A stretch of 33,525 bases of DNA from Prevotella sp. UBA2746 (GTDB lineage Bacteria > Bacteroidota > Bacteroidia > Bacteroidales > Bacteroidaceae). The notes below the pieces were generated by a model that was not told where the DNA came from, did no database searches, and saw only the letters and a program-made list of their open reading frames with translations. Positions 16,988-25,110 of this stretch are shown one piece after another. Positions within the stretch are counted from its first letter, which is position 1, and each line of letters opens with the position of its first letter. Made by a program: the position numbers and the translations under genes. Location of the stretch: positions 1 through 33,525 of the forward strand of contig DEJO01000029.1 in assembly GCA_002353555.1 (NCBI GenBank), in the 5' to 3' direction.

Positions 16988-17590
16988 ATGAAGCAGGTAG
17001 GCATCTACGGCGGGTCGTTCAACCCCATCCACAACGGACACATCGCACTGGCACGCCAGTTTCTTTCGGCGGTCGGACTGGATGAGGTGTGGTTTGTGGT
17101 GTCGCCGCAGAATCCGTTCAAGGTGAACGACACGCTCCTGGATGACGACAAACGACTGGAACTGGTGCAACTGGCACTGCAAGGCGAACCGAAGATGAAG
17201 GCATGCGACTTCGAGTTCCATCTTCCCAAGCCGTCGTATATGTGGAACACGCTTCAGAAAATGGGCAAGGCATATCCTGACTGTGAGTTCGTGCTGCTCA
17301 TCGGCGGAGACAACTGGACGCGCTTCGACCGCTGGTACCATGCCGAAGACATCCTGAGCCACCACCGCATAGCGGTCTATCCGCGACGCGACGACCCCGT
17401 CCATGCCGACACACTGCCGGAGAACGTGCAACTGATTCGGGCGGAACTGCTCGACATCAGCAGCACTGACATCCGTCAACGCATACAGCAGGGACGCGAC
17501 ATCCGCCAACTGGTTCCGTCACCCGTCTTCGAAGCCATTACGACACAAAGGCTCTACCTGAAGGAAGAAAAGGAAAATGAGAGTCAGTAG
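16988..17590 (+). CDS. nadD: Nicotinate-nucleotide adenylyltransferase
   Basis: The 200-residue NaMN adenylyltransferase acts in NAD synthesis. The nucleotidyltransferase signature GGSFNPIHNGH with HxGH at 15-18 and the ISSTDIR motif (157-163) are both intact. A LLIGGDNW segment lies at about 103-110. The last codons overlap the stop of the convergent chromate-transporter gene by 7 bp (17584-17590), so the two transcription units meet with no spacer. Confidence 0.97.
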   Translation: MKQVGIYGGSFNPIHNGHIALARQFLSAVGLDEVWFVVSPQNPFKVNDTLLDDDKRLELVQLALQGEPKMKACDFEFHLPKPSYMWNTLQKMGKAYPDCEFVLLIGGDNWTRFDRWYHAEDILSHHRIAVYPRRDDPVHADTLPENVQLIRAELLDISSTDIRQRIQQGRDIRQLVPSPVFEAITTQRLYLKEEKENESQ

Positions 17591-18159
17591 AGCAACAGCA
17601 ACCCTGCGACAGCTGCATAGCAGATCATCCGAATGGGGTTGATCTTCATGACCAGCGTACCGATGAATGTTGCGATGAAAAGGGCGATACTGATGCAGAA
17701 ATGCCAGATATTAACTTGAGGAGAGTTGAAGTTTTCGGTGTTGCAAAGCAACAAGGTGGCGGCAGCCAAAAGCCCTACCACGACAGGACGAAGCCCCATG
17801 AAAGCAGACTGAACGGGGGCTGTCTTCATGTATTTCATGAACAGTTTGCTGATGAGAACCATCAAAATCAGGGAAGGAAGCACCAAGGCGAAGGTGGCTG
17901 TGGCGCTGCCCAAGACGGACAGCAGCATGCCATGGCCTGCATTATGAACGGCTGTATAGCCGCAATAGGTGGCGGAATTGATGCCGATAGGTCCGGGGGT
18001 CATCTGCGAAATGGCTACGATGTTGGTGAAGTCTGCCGACGATAGCCAGTGATGGTGCACCACCGTCTCGGTCTGTATGAGCGACAGCATGCCGTAGCCT
18101 CCTCCAAATCCGAACAGACCTATCATGAAGAATGTATAAAACAGTTCAAGATACAACAT
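17584..18159 (-). CDS. chrA: Chromate transporter, short-chain subunit 2
   Basis: The 191-residue protein is a half-size CHR family member with about six hydrophobic segments. The family motif near the N-terminus reads GLFGFGGGYGMLSLI, followed by SQMTPGPIGINSATYCGY. Short-chain CHR proteins are encoded as adjacent pairs and act together as the equivalent of a full-length ChrA. The family is known for chromate efflux, but many members have unproven substrates. It lies 30 bp after its partner and probably ends the purL transcript. Confidence 0.9.
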   Translation of the reverse strand: MLYLELFYTFFMIGLFGFGGGYGMLSLIQTETVVHHHWLSSADFTNIVAISQMTPGPIGINSATYCGYTAVHNAGHGMLLSVLGSATATFALVLPSLILMVLISKLFMKYMKTAPVQSAFMGLRPVVVGLLAAATLLLCNTENFNSPQVNIWHFCISIALFIATFIGTLVMKINPIRMICYAAVAGLLLLY

Positions 18160-18189
18160 AATTGCAATTTAAATGAATGAGCTGGGGCT

Positions 18190-18726
18190 CTACTCCCTAA
18201 CAAAGTGTCCATAGAGGTAGCCGCCGACAGCTGCTGCCAGGATGATATAGATAGGGTTCACGCCCATACCCCAGATGAGCAATGCCGTGAGAATGGGTAT
18301 CCAGCAGTTGGACAACCGGATGTTTGCCGTGCGTGCCATGTTGAATGTCGGCACAGCTATCAAGGCAACGACGGCAGGACGTATGCCTCGGAACATCGCC
18401 GCTATCCACGGTATGTCTATGAAGTTGCTGAAGAACATCGCAACGAGCAGGATGATAAAGAACGACGGCATTGCCGTACCGAGGCTGGTACAGAGCGCAC
18501 CACGCACTTTGCGCAGCTTGTAGCCGATGAAGATGCTGATGTTGATGGCAAAGACGCCCGGACAGCTCTGCGCTATCGCTATCAGGTCGAGAAACTCCTC
18601 CTTCTTTACCCACTGGTGCTTGTTGACGACTTCCGATTCTATAATAGGTATCATGGCGTATCCACCGCCAAGGGTGAATGCGCCAATTTTAAAGAAGGTG
18701 CTGAACAAGTCTTTATAGATGCTCAT
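18190..18726 (-). CDS. chrA: Chromate transporter, short-chain subunit 1
   Basis: The 178-residue half-size CHR protein has the motif GAFTLGGGYAMIPII and AQSCPGVFAINISIFIGYKL, paralogous to the downstream gene. It has about six membrane segments. The paired arrangement suggests opposite membrane topologies. It begins only 7 bp after the purL stop, which suggests co-transcription with a purine gene. No chromate regulator or chromate-reductase gene is present, so the substrate here is unknown. Confidence 0.9.
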   Translation of the reverse strand: MSIYKDLFSTFFKIGAFTLGGGYAMIPIIESEVVNKHQWVKKEEFLDLIAIAQSCPGVFAINISIFIGYKLRKVRGALCTSLGTAMPSFFIILLVAMFFSNFIDIPWIAAMFRGIRPAVVALIAVPTFNMARTANIRLSNCWIPILTALLIWGMGVNPIYIILAAAVGGYLYGHFVRE

Positions 18727-18733
18727 GACGGTA

Positions 18734-21700
18734 TCAAGCCTGATGTGCCTCTACCCATTTACGTGCGTTGACGAAGGCTTCTATCCACGGGGTCACCTCG
18801 TCCTGACGGCGGTTCAGCGGGTACCAGGCGTTCTGCCAGGGGAAGATGGCACGCTCCAAGTGCGGCATCATCGCCAGATGGCGCCCGTCGGCAGAGCAGA
18901 TGCCGGCAACATCATAGTCGGAACCGTTCGGATTGCCGGGATAGCCGCTGTAGTTGTACTTGGCAATGACGTTATACTCGCTCTCCGCTTCGGGCAGGCG
19001 GAACTTACCTTCGCCGTGAGCAACCCAGATACCGAGCTTGCTGCCACTCAGACTGCCGAACATCACACTGTTGTTCTGAGGAATGGCAAGCGAAATGAAC
19101 TCACTCTCGAACTTATGGCTGTCGTTATGCAGCATCTTGGCACCCTTGGCACCCGTGAGTCCCAGCTCAACCATCAGCTGACAACCGTTACAGATACCCA
19201 GTGACAGGGTGTCCTTGCGGGCATAGAACTTGTCGAGGGCTTCCTTTGCCTTCGGGTTGAAGAGGAAGGCACCAGCCCAGCCTTTGGCAGAGCCCAACAC
19301 GTCGGAGTTGGAGAAGCCGCCACAGAAGACGATCATGTTGACTTCTTCCAACGTCTCGCGCCCGGTGATCAGGTCGGTCATCATGACATCCTTCACATCG
19401 AAGCCTGCCAGATAGAGCGAATAAGCCATCTCGCGCTCACCGTTGGTGCCCTTCTCGCGGATGATGGCAGCCTTCGGGCGTGTACAGCCTGTCGTTGCAT
19501 TGCCACAACCTGCAGGACGAGCACTGAGCCCATACTGCGCAAGCTTGCCCGTAAAGTTGTTGCTGAACGCCATCTCTACCGGCTGTTGCTTGTAGTTCTG
19601 GAAGCGTTCGGCAGCCTTTCCGTTGAAACTCTGCTTGCGGTCGAGCAGGTAAGAGGTCTTATACCATACATCGCGCATCGTGTCGATGTCGAACGTATAG
19701 CTTTCATCACCGTTCTTGACGATGATTTCGCGCTTTTCAGGAGTAGGATAGCCTATCTTTGCAAAGCCCACGCCCACGTCTTCGAGGAAGGCTTTCAGGT
19801 CGTTCTTGTGCACATCAGACACCTGGATGACGACTCCGGGATTCTCTGCAAACAGCTTCTTCACCACGTCATCACCGACGATGTCGTGCAGGTTGACGTG
19901 CAGGCCACCCTTCGTATTGGCGAAACACATCTCCAGCAAGGTGGTAACCAGACCGCCGGCACTGATGTCATGACCTGCCATCACCCATCCGCGACGTATC
20001 AGTTCCTGAACGGCATTGAAGCAGTCTACGAAGTATTCGGGGTTCTTGACGGTAGGAACGTCGCTGCCTACCTTGCCTAAGCTCTGTGCGAAGGCACTTC
20101 CGCCGAGCCGTTGCTCGTCGAACGAGAAGTCGATGAAGTAGAGTGACGAGTTCTTGTCGTTGACGACAACAGGCGAGACGACCTTCTTTACATCCGACAC
20201 TTCGCCTCCGGCGCTGACGATGACGGTTCCCGGAGAGATAATCTTCTCCCCATTAGGATACTGTTGCGTCAAGGACAGGGAGTCTTTACCCGTCGGCACG
20301 TTCACACCAATGGCACAACAGAAGTCGGAAAGGGCGCGGACAGCACTGTACAGACGCGCATCTTCGCCTTTCTGAGAGCGGCACGGCCACATCCAGTTGG
20401 CTGACAGCGATACGCTGTCGAGACCGTCGGCAAGCGGTGCCCATACAAGGTTGGTCAGTGCTTCGGCTACCGAGAGTACGGAACCAGCTTCGGGCGATGC
20501 CAGTCCTGCCTGCGGAGCATGTCCTATGGCGGTGGCGATGCCTGCCTTTCCACGATAGTCAAGGGCAACGACACCACAGTCACTCAACGGCAACTGTATC
20601 TCACCCTGACACTGCTGGCGGGCAATCTTGCCCGTCACGGAGCGGTCTACCTTGTTGGTCAGCCAGTCTTTGCAGGCAACAGCCTCCAACTGCAGCACAC
20701 GCCGGATATAGGCAGCAAGCTGGTCAGACTTGTCGGAATACTCCACATCCGCATATTTGTGCGCTACCGTCTCGTCCTTCATGATGGTCTTCGGCGAGTG
20801 GCCGAACATCTGGGCGACATCAAGGTCGAATGGCTTCACCCCATCTTCCTGCTTGAACGAGAAGTGGGCATCGCCCGTCGTCTCGCCGACGACATAGAGC
20901 GGAGCACGCTCACGCTCGGCTATCCGGCGGACATGGTCTATATGTTTCTCGTCGATGAGCAAGCCCATGCGCTCCTGACTCTCGTTGGCAATGATTTCCT
21001 TTGCCGAGAGCGTCTTGTCGCCGATGGGCAGCTTCGACATGTCTATCTCACCACCGCACTCTTCGACCAGCTCCGACAGGCAGTTCAGGTGACCAGCACT
21101 GCCGTGGTCGTGGATGGAAACGACGGGGTTGGTGTCTTCTTCCACCAAGGCACGCACCAGGTTGTAGGCTCTCTTCTGCATCTCCGGGTTGGCACGCTGC
21201 ACGGCATTCAGCTCGATGCCGTTGCTATAGCGACCGGTATCTACCGACGACACGCTGCCGCCGCCCAGTCCGATGCGATAGTTGTCGCCACCGACGACGA
21301 CAATCTTGTTGCCTTTCTGCGGTTCTTTCTTCAGGCAGTCGCGTTTCTTGCCGTAGCCGACGCCGCCTGCCAGCATGATCACCTTGTCGTAGGCATACTT
21401 CGTACCCTCGTTCTCACCTTCATACGTGAGCACGGAACCGCAGATCAGCGGCTGACCGAACTTATTTCCGAAGTCGGAAGCACCATTAGAGGCTTTGATC
21501 AGTATCTGCTCTGGTGTCTGGTAGAGCCACTTGCGCACGGGAATGATGTCTTCCCAGTCGCGGACAACGCCTGCCTCAGCAGCCAACTCGTCGCCAGCCT
21601 CCGACAAGCGCGGGTAGGCAGTCATGTAGACAGCCGTTCCTGCTATCGGCCAAGAGCCGACACCGCCGCCCATACGGTCGCGGATTTCTCCGCCTGTACC

Positions 21701-22489
21701 TGTTGCGGCACCGTTGAAAGGCTCTACCGTGGTGGGGAAGTTATGGGTTTCTGCTTTCAGCGAGATGACACTCTCGATGTCCTGTACGCGGAACCAGTCG
21801 CTGGTGCTCTGGTCTGCCGGTGCAAACTGCTCTACGACAGGACCTTGTGCGAACGCCACATTATCCTTATAGGCAGAGAGTATCTTGCCCGGATGCTCTG
21901 CGGTGGTCTTCTTGATCATCGCAAAGAGCGAGGACTCCATTTCTTTTCCATCAATGATGAACGTACCACCGAAAATCTTGTGGCGGCAATGTTCTGAGTT
22001 GATCTGTGCGAAACCGAAGATTTCGGAGTCGGTCAGCGGACGACCGTTCTGCTGTTCGATATGATGCAGGTAGTCAATCTCTTCGGGTGAGAGTGCAAGC
22101 CCCTCTTCTTCATTGAACTTCTCCAAGTCGTCAACATGCTTGATGGGTGCCGGTTCGATGTTGACTTTGAAGATGTCCTGGTCCAGACCGTTGTACATAC
22201 GCTGCAACATCGGGTCGTGGTCGGCATCAGCCGAGCTTACGGGGAAGTATTCCTCGATGCGCGAGATGCCCTGAATGCTCATGTTCTGGGTAATCTCTAC
22301 GGCATTGGTACTCCACGGGGTAATCATCTCGCGGCGCGGACCGACGAAGTAGCCATCTAACTGCTTAGCGTCGACAAGGGTGGCATCGCCATACAGCCAA
22401 CAAAGTTCTTTGATTTCATCCTGCGTCAACTGACGTGTTGCCTCAGTTGCAATAACATTCTCTTGGGGAGTCTTGAAGAAAAGAATCAT
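18734..22489 (-). CDS. purL: Phosphoribosylformylglycinamidine synthase (large, single-chain)
   Basis: The 1251-residue protein fuses the FGAM synthase and glutaminase domains, as in proteobacteria and Bacteroidetes. It converts FGAR, ATP and glutamine to FGAM in purine synthesis. The N-terminal domain contains EHCRHKIFGG, and the ATPase part has FPTTVEPFNGAATGTGGEIR and GGVGSWPIAGTA. The C-terminal class I glutaminase has nucleophile Cys1100 in LGICNGCQLM, with His1210 and Glu1212 in PHLERAIFPW. The gene is complete, starts 26 nt after its -7 box, and is followed by two chromate-transporter genes. Confidence 0.98.
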   Translation of the reverse strand: MILFFKTPQENVIATEATRQLTQDEIKELCWLYGDATLVDAKQLDGYFVGPRREMITPWSTNAVEITQNMSIQGISRIEEYFPVSSADADHDPMLQRMYNGLDQDIFKVNIEPAPIKHVDDLEKFNEEEGLALSPEEIDYLHHIEQQNGRPLTDSEIFGFAQINSEHCRHKIFGGTFIIDGKEMESSLFAMIKKTTAEHPGKILSAYKDNVAFAQGPVVEQFAPADQSTSDWFRVQDIESVISLKAETHNFPTTVEPFNGAATGTGGEIRDRMGGGVGSWPIAGTAVYMTAYPRLSEAGDELAAEAGVVRDWEDIIPVRKWLYQTPEQILIKASNGASDFGNKFGQPLICGSVLTYEGENEGTKYAYDKVIMLAGGVGYGKKRDCLKKEPQKGNKIVVVGGDNYRIGLGGGSVSSVDTGRYSNGIELNAVQRANPEMQKRAYNLVRALVEEDTNPVVSIHDHGSAGHLNCLSELVEECGGEIDMSKLPIGDKTLSAKEIIANESQERMGLLIDEKHIDHVRRIAERERAPLYVVGETTGDAHFSFKQEDGVKPFDLDVAQMFGHSPKTIMKDETVAHKYADVEYSDKSDQLAAYIRRVLQLEAVACKDWLTNKVDRSVTGKIARQQCQGEIQLPLSDCGVVALDYRGKAGIATAIGHAPQAGLASPEAGSVLSVAEALTNLVWAPLADGLDSVSLSANWMWPCRSQKGEDARLYSAVRALSDFCCAIGVNVPTGKDSLSLTQQYPNGEKIISPGTVIVSAGGEVSDVKKVVSPVVVNDKNSSLYFIDFSFDEQRLGGSAFAQSLGKVGSDVPTVKNPEYFVDCFNAVQELIRRGWVMAGHDISAGGLVTTLLEMCFANTKGGLHVNLHDIVGDDVVKKLFAENPGVVIQVSDVHKNDLKAFLEDVGVGFAKIGYPTPEKREIIVKNGDESYTFDIDTMRDVWYKTSYLLDRKQSFNGKAAERFQNYKQQPVEMAFSNNFTGKLAQYGLSARPAGCGNATTGCTRPKAAIIREKGTNGEREMAYSLYLAGFDVKDVMMTDLITGRETLEEVNMIVFCGGFSNSDVLGSAKGWAGAFLFNPKAKEALDKFYARKDTLSLGICNGCQLMVELGLTGAKGAKMLHNDSHKFESEFISLAIPQNNSVMFGSLSGSKLGIWVAHGEGKFRLPEAESEYNVIAKYNYSGYPGNPNGSDYDVAGICSADGRHLAMMPHLERAIFPWQNAWYPLNRRQDEVTPWIEAFVNARKWVEAHQA

Positions 22490-22514
22490 AGTCTCGTTTT
22501 ATATTATTTGGTTG

Positions 22515-22545
22515 CAAAGGTACGATTAAGTGAGGGAAATGCAAA
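22515..22545 (-). promoter_or_regulatory. Promoter of purL
   Basis: Read on the minus strand, TTTG (complement of 22542-22545) is 19 bp upstream of TACCTTTG (complement of 22515-22522), a perfect consensus promoter. Start near 22508, leaving a leader of about 19 nt. Confidence 0.85.
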
Positions 22546-22588
22546 AGGAAAACTTGTTTTTCTTTTCATTTCCGAACGGAAGTACCTT
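22515..22588 (-). repeat. Promoter-embedded dyad element, copy B
   Basis: The outer arms AAGGTAC (22517-22523) and GTACCTT (22582-22588) are exact complements. The inner arms 22536-22553 and 22556-22572 pair almost perfectly around a 2-nt loop. The purL promoter lies in the left half. Confidence 0.65.
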
Positions 22589-22602
22589 CACGGCTTGCCC
22601 GT

Positions 22603-22639
22603 AAAGGTACGACTAAGTGAGGGAAATGCAAAATGAAAG
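22603..22639 (-). repeat. Promoter-embedded dyad element, partial copy B'
   Basis: This is a direct repeat of the left half of copy B, offset by 87 bp: AAAGGTACGA, then TAAGTGAGGGAAATGCAAAA with one or two differences. The -7 box reads TACCTTTA here, so the promoter is weaker or dead. It lies between the end of the kinase gene and copy B. Confidence 0.65.
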
Positions 22640-22653
22640 CAAGGGAAAAGACA

Positions 22654-23847
22654 TTAGCCAATGAATTTCTTGAAGAAAATCTTGAAGGTAGTACCCTCGT
22701 CTTGTGCTGACGACACCTTGATTTTGCCACCGAACTTCTCGATGATAGCCTTCGAGAGCGACAGGCCGATGCCGTGTCCAGAAAAGCCACTGGTGTTCTT
22801 GGCACGGTAGAAAGGCTCGAAGATGTGCTGCAAGTCTTCTTCCGAGATGCCGATACCGAAGTCCTTGATGGTGACGCTGTTACGGTTGACAACGACAATT
22901 ACCTTGCCGTTACCGGAATACTTCTGTGCATTGTTGATGATGTTGCTCATCGCTATCCGCAGCAAGTCCTCACGGATGAGCAGGGAGAAGTCGTCAACAA
23001 CCTGCACTTCGACACGCTCCGACACATAATCGCTCATGAACTCCGACATCTGTATGCGCTCCAGCGACTCTACGTTGATTTCGGCAGACCTCATGTGCGA
23101 CAGGTTCAGCAGGTTCTCCATGATGCGTATGATGCGGTCGGTCTCATTGGCAATACGCTCTATCGCCTTCTTATAGTCTTCCTGGGTGCGTGCTTTCAGC
23201 AAAGATATCTCGCATTCGCCCTGTATGGCAGTCAGCGGATTGTTGATTTCGTGCGAGGCGTTGTTGACGAAAAGCTTCTCTGCCTGATAGTCATCGCTGA
23301 TACGCTCCACGATACGGATGGCATAGAGCCGGCTGATGAGATAGAGGATGATGGCTGCAATGACGACGAGCGCCAATATGCCCCACCCTATCGTCTCCGA
23401 CACCTCTTCGCCGTAGGGGTTGCGGCTGAGCACGAGCACGCCGAAAGGACCTGCGTCATCATAATAGGTGATAATAGACCCCACCTCGTTACCATTGACA
23501 AAGTTCAAGTGCTTAGCTTGATAGAACTCTTTGATTTCATCATCGGACAAGTACTGGCGCAACTGACGGTTAGCCTTGACGGTATCGGTGAGGTTGACGA
23601 AAGCCTCATGGGAAGTAGGAATACTGTTCTGGCGGCGCTGCACCACATTCTGATACTTCACGGGGTCGAGTTCGTCTTTCTTGAACTTCTCCATGGCGAT
23701 GATGTGCGCCTTCTCCATAAGATAGTCGTAATACAGCGACTCTATATATCGCGACGACATGAAATAGAACACGATGCCGGCAATAACCACCATGCCGATG
23801 GTGATGCCGGAATAAATCCATGGTATTCTCCTACTTGCCTTGAACAT
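22654..23847 (-). CDS. Membrane sensor histidine kinase
   Basis: The 397-residue protein has two membrane segments (about 9-30 and 153-172) that flank a periplasmic sensor domain of about 120 residues. The kinase core follows: H box with His199 in NNASHEINNPLTA, N box NIINNAQKY (Asn306), G1 DFGIG (329-333), F box FEPFYR (343-348) and G2 GHGIGLSLSK (357-366). No clear HAMP domain is seen in the short link after the second segment. It is 33 bp downstream of the response regulator and is its cognate partner. The signal is unknown; the sensor region has no domain I recognise. Confidence 0.93.
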   Translation of the reverse strand: MFKASRRIPWIYSGITIGMVVIAGIVFYFMSSRYIESLYYDYLMEKAHIIAMEKFKKDELDPVKYQNVVQRRQNSIPTSHEAFVNLTDTVKANRQLRQYLSDDEIKEFYQAKHLNFVNGNEVGSIITYYDDAGPFGVLVLSRNPYGEEVSETIGWGILALVVIAAIILYLISRLYAIRIVERISDDYQAEKLFVNNASHEINNPLTAIQGECEISLLKARTQEDYKKAIERIANETDRIIRIMENLLNLSHMRSAEINVESLERIQMSEFMSDYVSERVEVQVVDDFSLLIREDLLRIAMSNIINNAQKYSGNGKVIVVVNRNSVTIKDFGIGISEEDLQHIFEPFYRAKNTSGFSGHGIGLSLSKAIIEKFGGKIKVSSAQDEGTTFKIFFKKFIG

Positions 23848-23880
23848 AAGTCAGCGGTCTTTTGTTGCAGTCTGTTTTTA

Positions 23881-24582
23881 TCAATCGTTGCCGCCAACCA
23901 TCATGTAGCCTTGCCCGACAATGGTCCTCAGCAGTTTCTTCTCAAACGGTGCATCTATCTTTGTGCGGAGGTAACGCACGTAGACATCCACGATATTCGT
24001 ATTGGTGTCGAAGTCCTTGTCCCACACGTTCTTCAACAGCTGACGGCGCGAGAGCACCTCACCCTGATGGCGGATAAAGTATTCCAGCAGGCGATACTCC
24101 TTCACACTCAGGTACTCTTCCACGTTGGCACGGATGGCCTTATGGGTTACCGGGTCTAACGTCAGGTCACAACAAGACAAGACCTGCTCATTCTTCAGCT
24201 CACCCTTGCGACGGATATGGGCATTGATACGCGCCAGGAGTTCCATGAACTTAAAGGGCTTCACCTGGTAGTCGTCGGCACCGGCATGCAAGCCAGCCAC
24301 GATGTCGTCGGTGGTACACAAGGCGGTGAGCATGATGACGGGAGTCTGATAGCCGAAACGCTGGCGGAACCGTTCGCACACCTCCAGTCCCGACAATCCC
24401 GGCATACGGATGTCCAGCAGCAACAGGTCGTAAGCTTCACCCTTCTCCAGCTCCTCCCATGCTGCATTTCCGTCGGCTACGATCGTGACATCGTAGCCGA
24501 AATCCTGCAAGCCGCGCCCGACGAAGTTCGATATGTTGACCTCGTCTTCAGCAATCAGTATTCTCTTCGCTTCATTTTCCAT
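23881..24582 (-). CDS. OmpR-family response regulator
   Basis: The 233-residue protein has a receiver domain (1-120) with acidic pocket AEDE (11-14), phospho-acceptor Asp57 in LLLLDIRMPG and Lys108 in QVKPF. An OmpR/PhoB winged helix follows (about 140-233, EYLSVKEYRLLEYFIRHQGE, then RRQLLKNVW and the wing RTIVGQGYM). It is the first gene of the two-component operon. Two consensus promoters lie upstream, at 24609-24639 and 24684-24715, each inside a copy of the dyad element. Targets are unknown; the divergent ompA gene is an obvious candidate. Confidence 0.95.
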   Translation of the reverse strand: MENEAKRILIAEDEVNISNFVGRGLQDFGYDVTIVADGNAAWEELEKGEAYDLLLLDIRMPGLSGLEVCERFRQRFGYQTPVIMLTALCTTDDIVAGLHAGADDYQVKPFKFMELLARINAHIRRKGELKNEQVLSCCDLTLDPVTHKAIRANVEEYLSVKEYRLLEYFIRHQGEVLSRRQLLKNVWDKDFDTNTNIVDVYVRYLRTKIDAPFEKKLLRTIVGQGYMMVGGND

Positions 24583-24608
24583 AATTACCTTTCATTTAGA
24601 TTCAGCGA

Positions 24609-24639
24609 CAAAGTTACGGAAAAACGAGAGCAGAACAAA
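24609..24639 (-). promoter_or_regulatory. Proximal promoter of the two-component operon
   Basis: On the minus strand, TTTG (complement of 24636-24639), a 19-bp spacer and TAACTTTG (complement of 24609-24616) match the Bacteroidetes consensus. The ATG at 24582 is 27 bp from the -7 box. Confidence 0.8.
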
Positions 24640-24680
24640 ATAAACTCGTTTATTTTTTTATGCCGAGTGCATTGTAAGTT
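24609..24680 (-). repeat. Promoter-embedded dyad element, copy C
   Basis: CAAAGTTACGGAAA, an ACGAGAGC block, a perfect AAAATAAAC/GTTTATTTT hairpin with a 2-nt loop, then a T-run, ATGCCGAGTGC and GTAAGTT. The layout is the same as copies A and D. Confidence 0.6.
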
Positions 24681-24683
24681 ATT

Positions 24684-24715
24684 CAAAGTTACGGAAAGTC
24701 GAGAGAAATACCAAA
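24684..24715 (-). promoter_or_regulatory. Distal promoter of the two-component operon
   Basis: TTTG (complement of 24712-24715), a 20-bp spacer and TAACTTTG (complement of 24684-24691). It is 75 bp upstream of the proximal copy and in the same orientation. Confidence 0.7.
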
Positions 24716-24747
24716 TATATTTGAACATTTCCGAGACGGAGTAACTT
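24684..24747 (-). repeat. Promoter-embedded dyad element, copy D
   Basis: The outer arms AAGTTAC (24686-24692) and GTAACTT (24741-24747) are perfect complements. The centre is the palindrome CAAATATATTTG. It shares CAAAGTTACGGAAA and a CGAGAG block with copy C, which it follows in tandem. Confidence 0.65.
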
Positions 24748-24765
24748 CGGCAAAGCCAAAAGTAC

Positions 24766-24894
24766 AAAAAAACAGAGGATAACTTCCCAGCCTTCCTCTG
24801 TCTTAAACGGGATATGTTAAAACATATCTGTTCAACAAATCTACTACAATCTACAAAAACTCTTTCTTAATAAATGTATTACCTTTTTCTTATG
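24766..24894 (-). ncRNA. Candidate small RNA, about 130 nt, with intrinsic terminator
   Basis: On the minus strand a TACCTTTG -7 box (complement of 24901-24908) precedes a stretch without a reading frame. It contains an 18-bp palindromic hairpin (24811-24828, GATATGTT/AACATATC) and ends in an ACAGAGGA/TCCTCTGT stem (24772-24801) followed directly by a run of Ts. This is promoter, structured body and rho-independent terminator in correct order. A TTTG exists upstream, but at only 14 bp spacing, so the promoter is imperfect. I could not assign it to an RNA family. Confidence 0.45.
24772..24801 (-). terminator. Intrinsic terminator on the minus strand
   Basis: Perfect 8-bp stem ACAGAGGA/TCCTCTGT with a 14-nt loop. 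On the minus strand the stem runs into a T tract (24772 to 24766). The + strand has no T-run after the stem. No protein gene ends here, so the terminator implies a non-coding transcript from the right. Confidence 0.6.
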
Positions 24895-24939
24895 TGTTTG
24901 CAAAGGTAAGGCAAAAGAACCACAAATGGAAGGATTTTC

Positions 24940-24957
24940 AATTAGAAAGTTCTAATT
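24940..24957 (+). repeat. Palindrome followed by a T tract upstream of ompA
   Basis: AATTAGAA/TTCTAATT arms with a 2-nt centre, followed on the + strand by ACCTG and eight Ts. It could be an operator for the ompA gene or a weak terminator. The ompA promoter itself could not be identified by consensus between here and 25111. Confidence 0.35.
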
Positions 24958-25110
24958 ACCTGTTTTTTTTGCTTCAGTAGTTAAAAATAGCTAAACCGAA
25001 ACAACTTTTTCTGCTTCTTCCCGTCTATATCATAGACTTGTATCACCTGCTGATATAACGTAAAGAGAATACATATTATTTTCTAACTCGATAAAAAGAA
25101 AGGAATAGAA

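Noticed and set aside
20519..21997. Plus-strand 492-codon frame inside purL
   Set aside because: It lies wholly opposite a complete, well-matched PurL. It has no start context or promoter and no recognisable motif.
22654..24582. Assignment of the two-component pair to RprX/RprY
   Set aside because: The receiver and sensor sequences do not match what I recall of Bacteroides RprXY, so no gene symbol is given.
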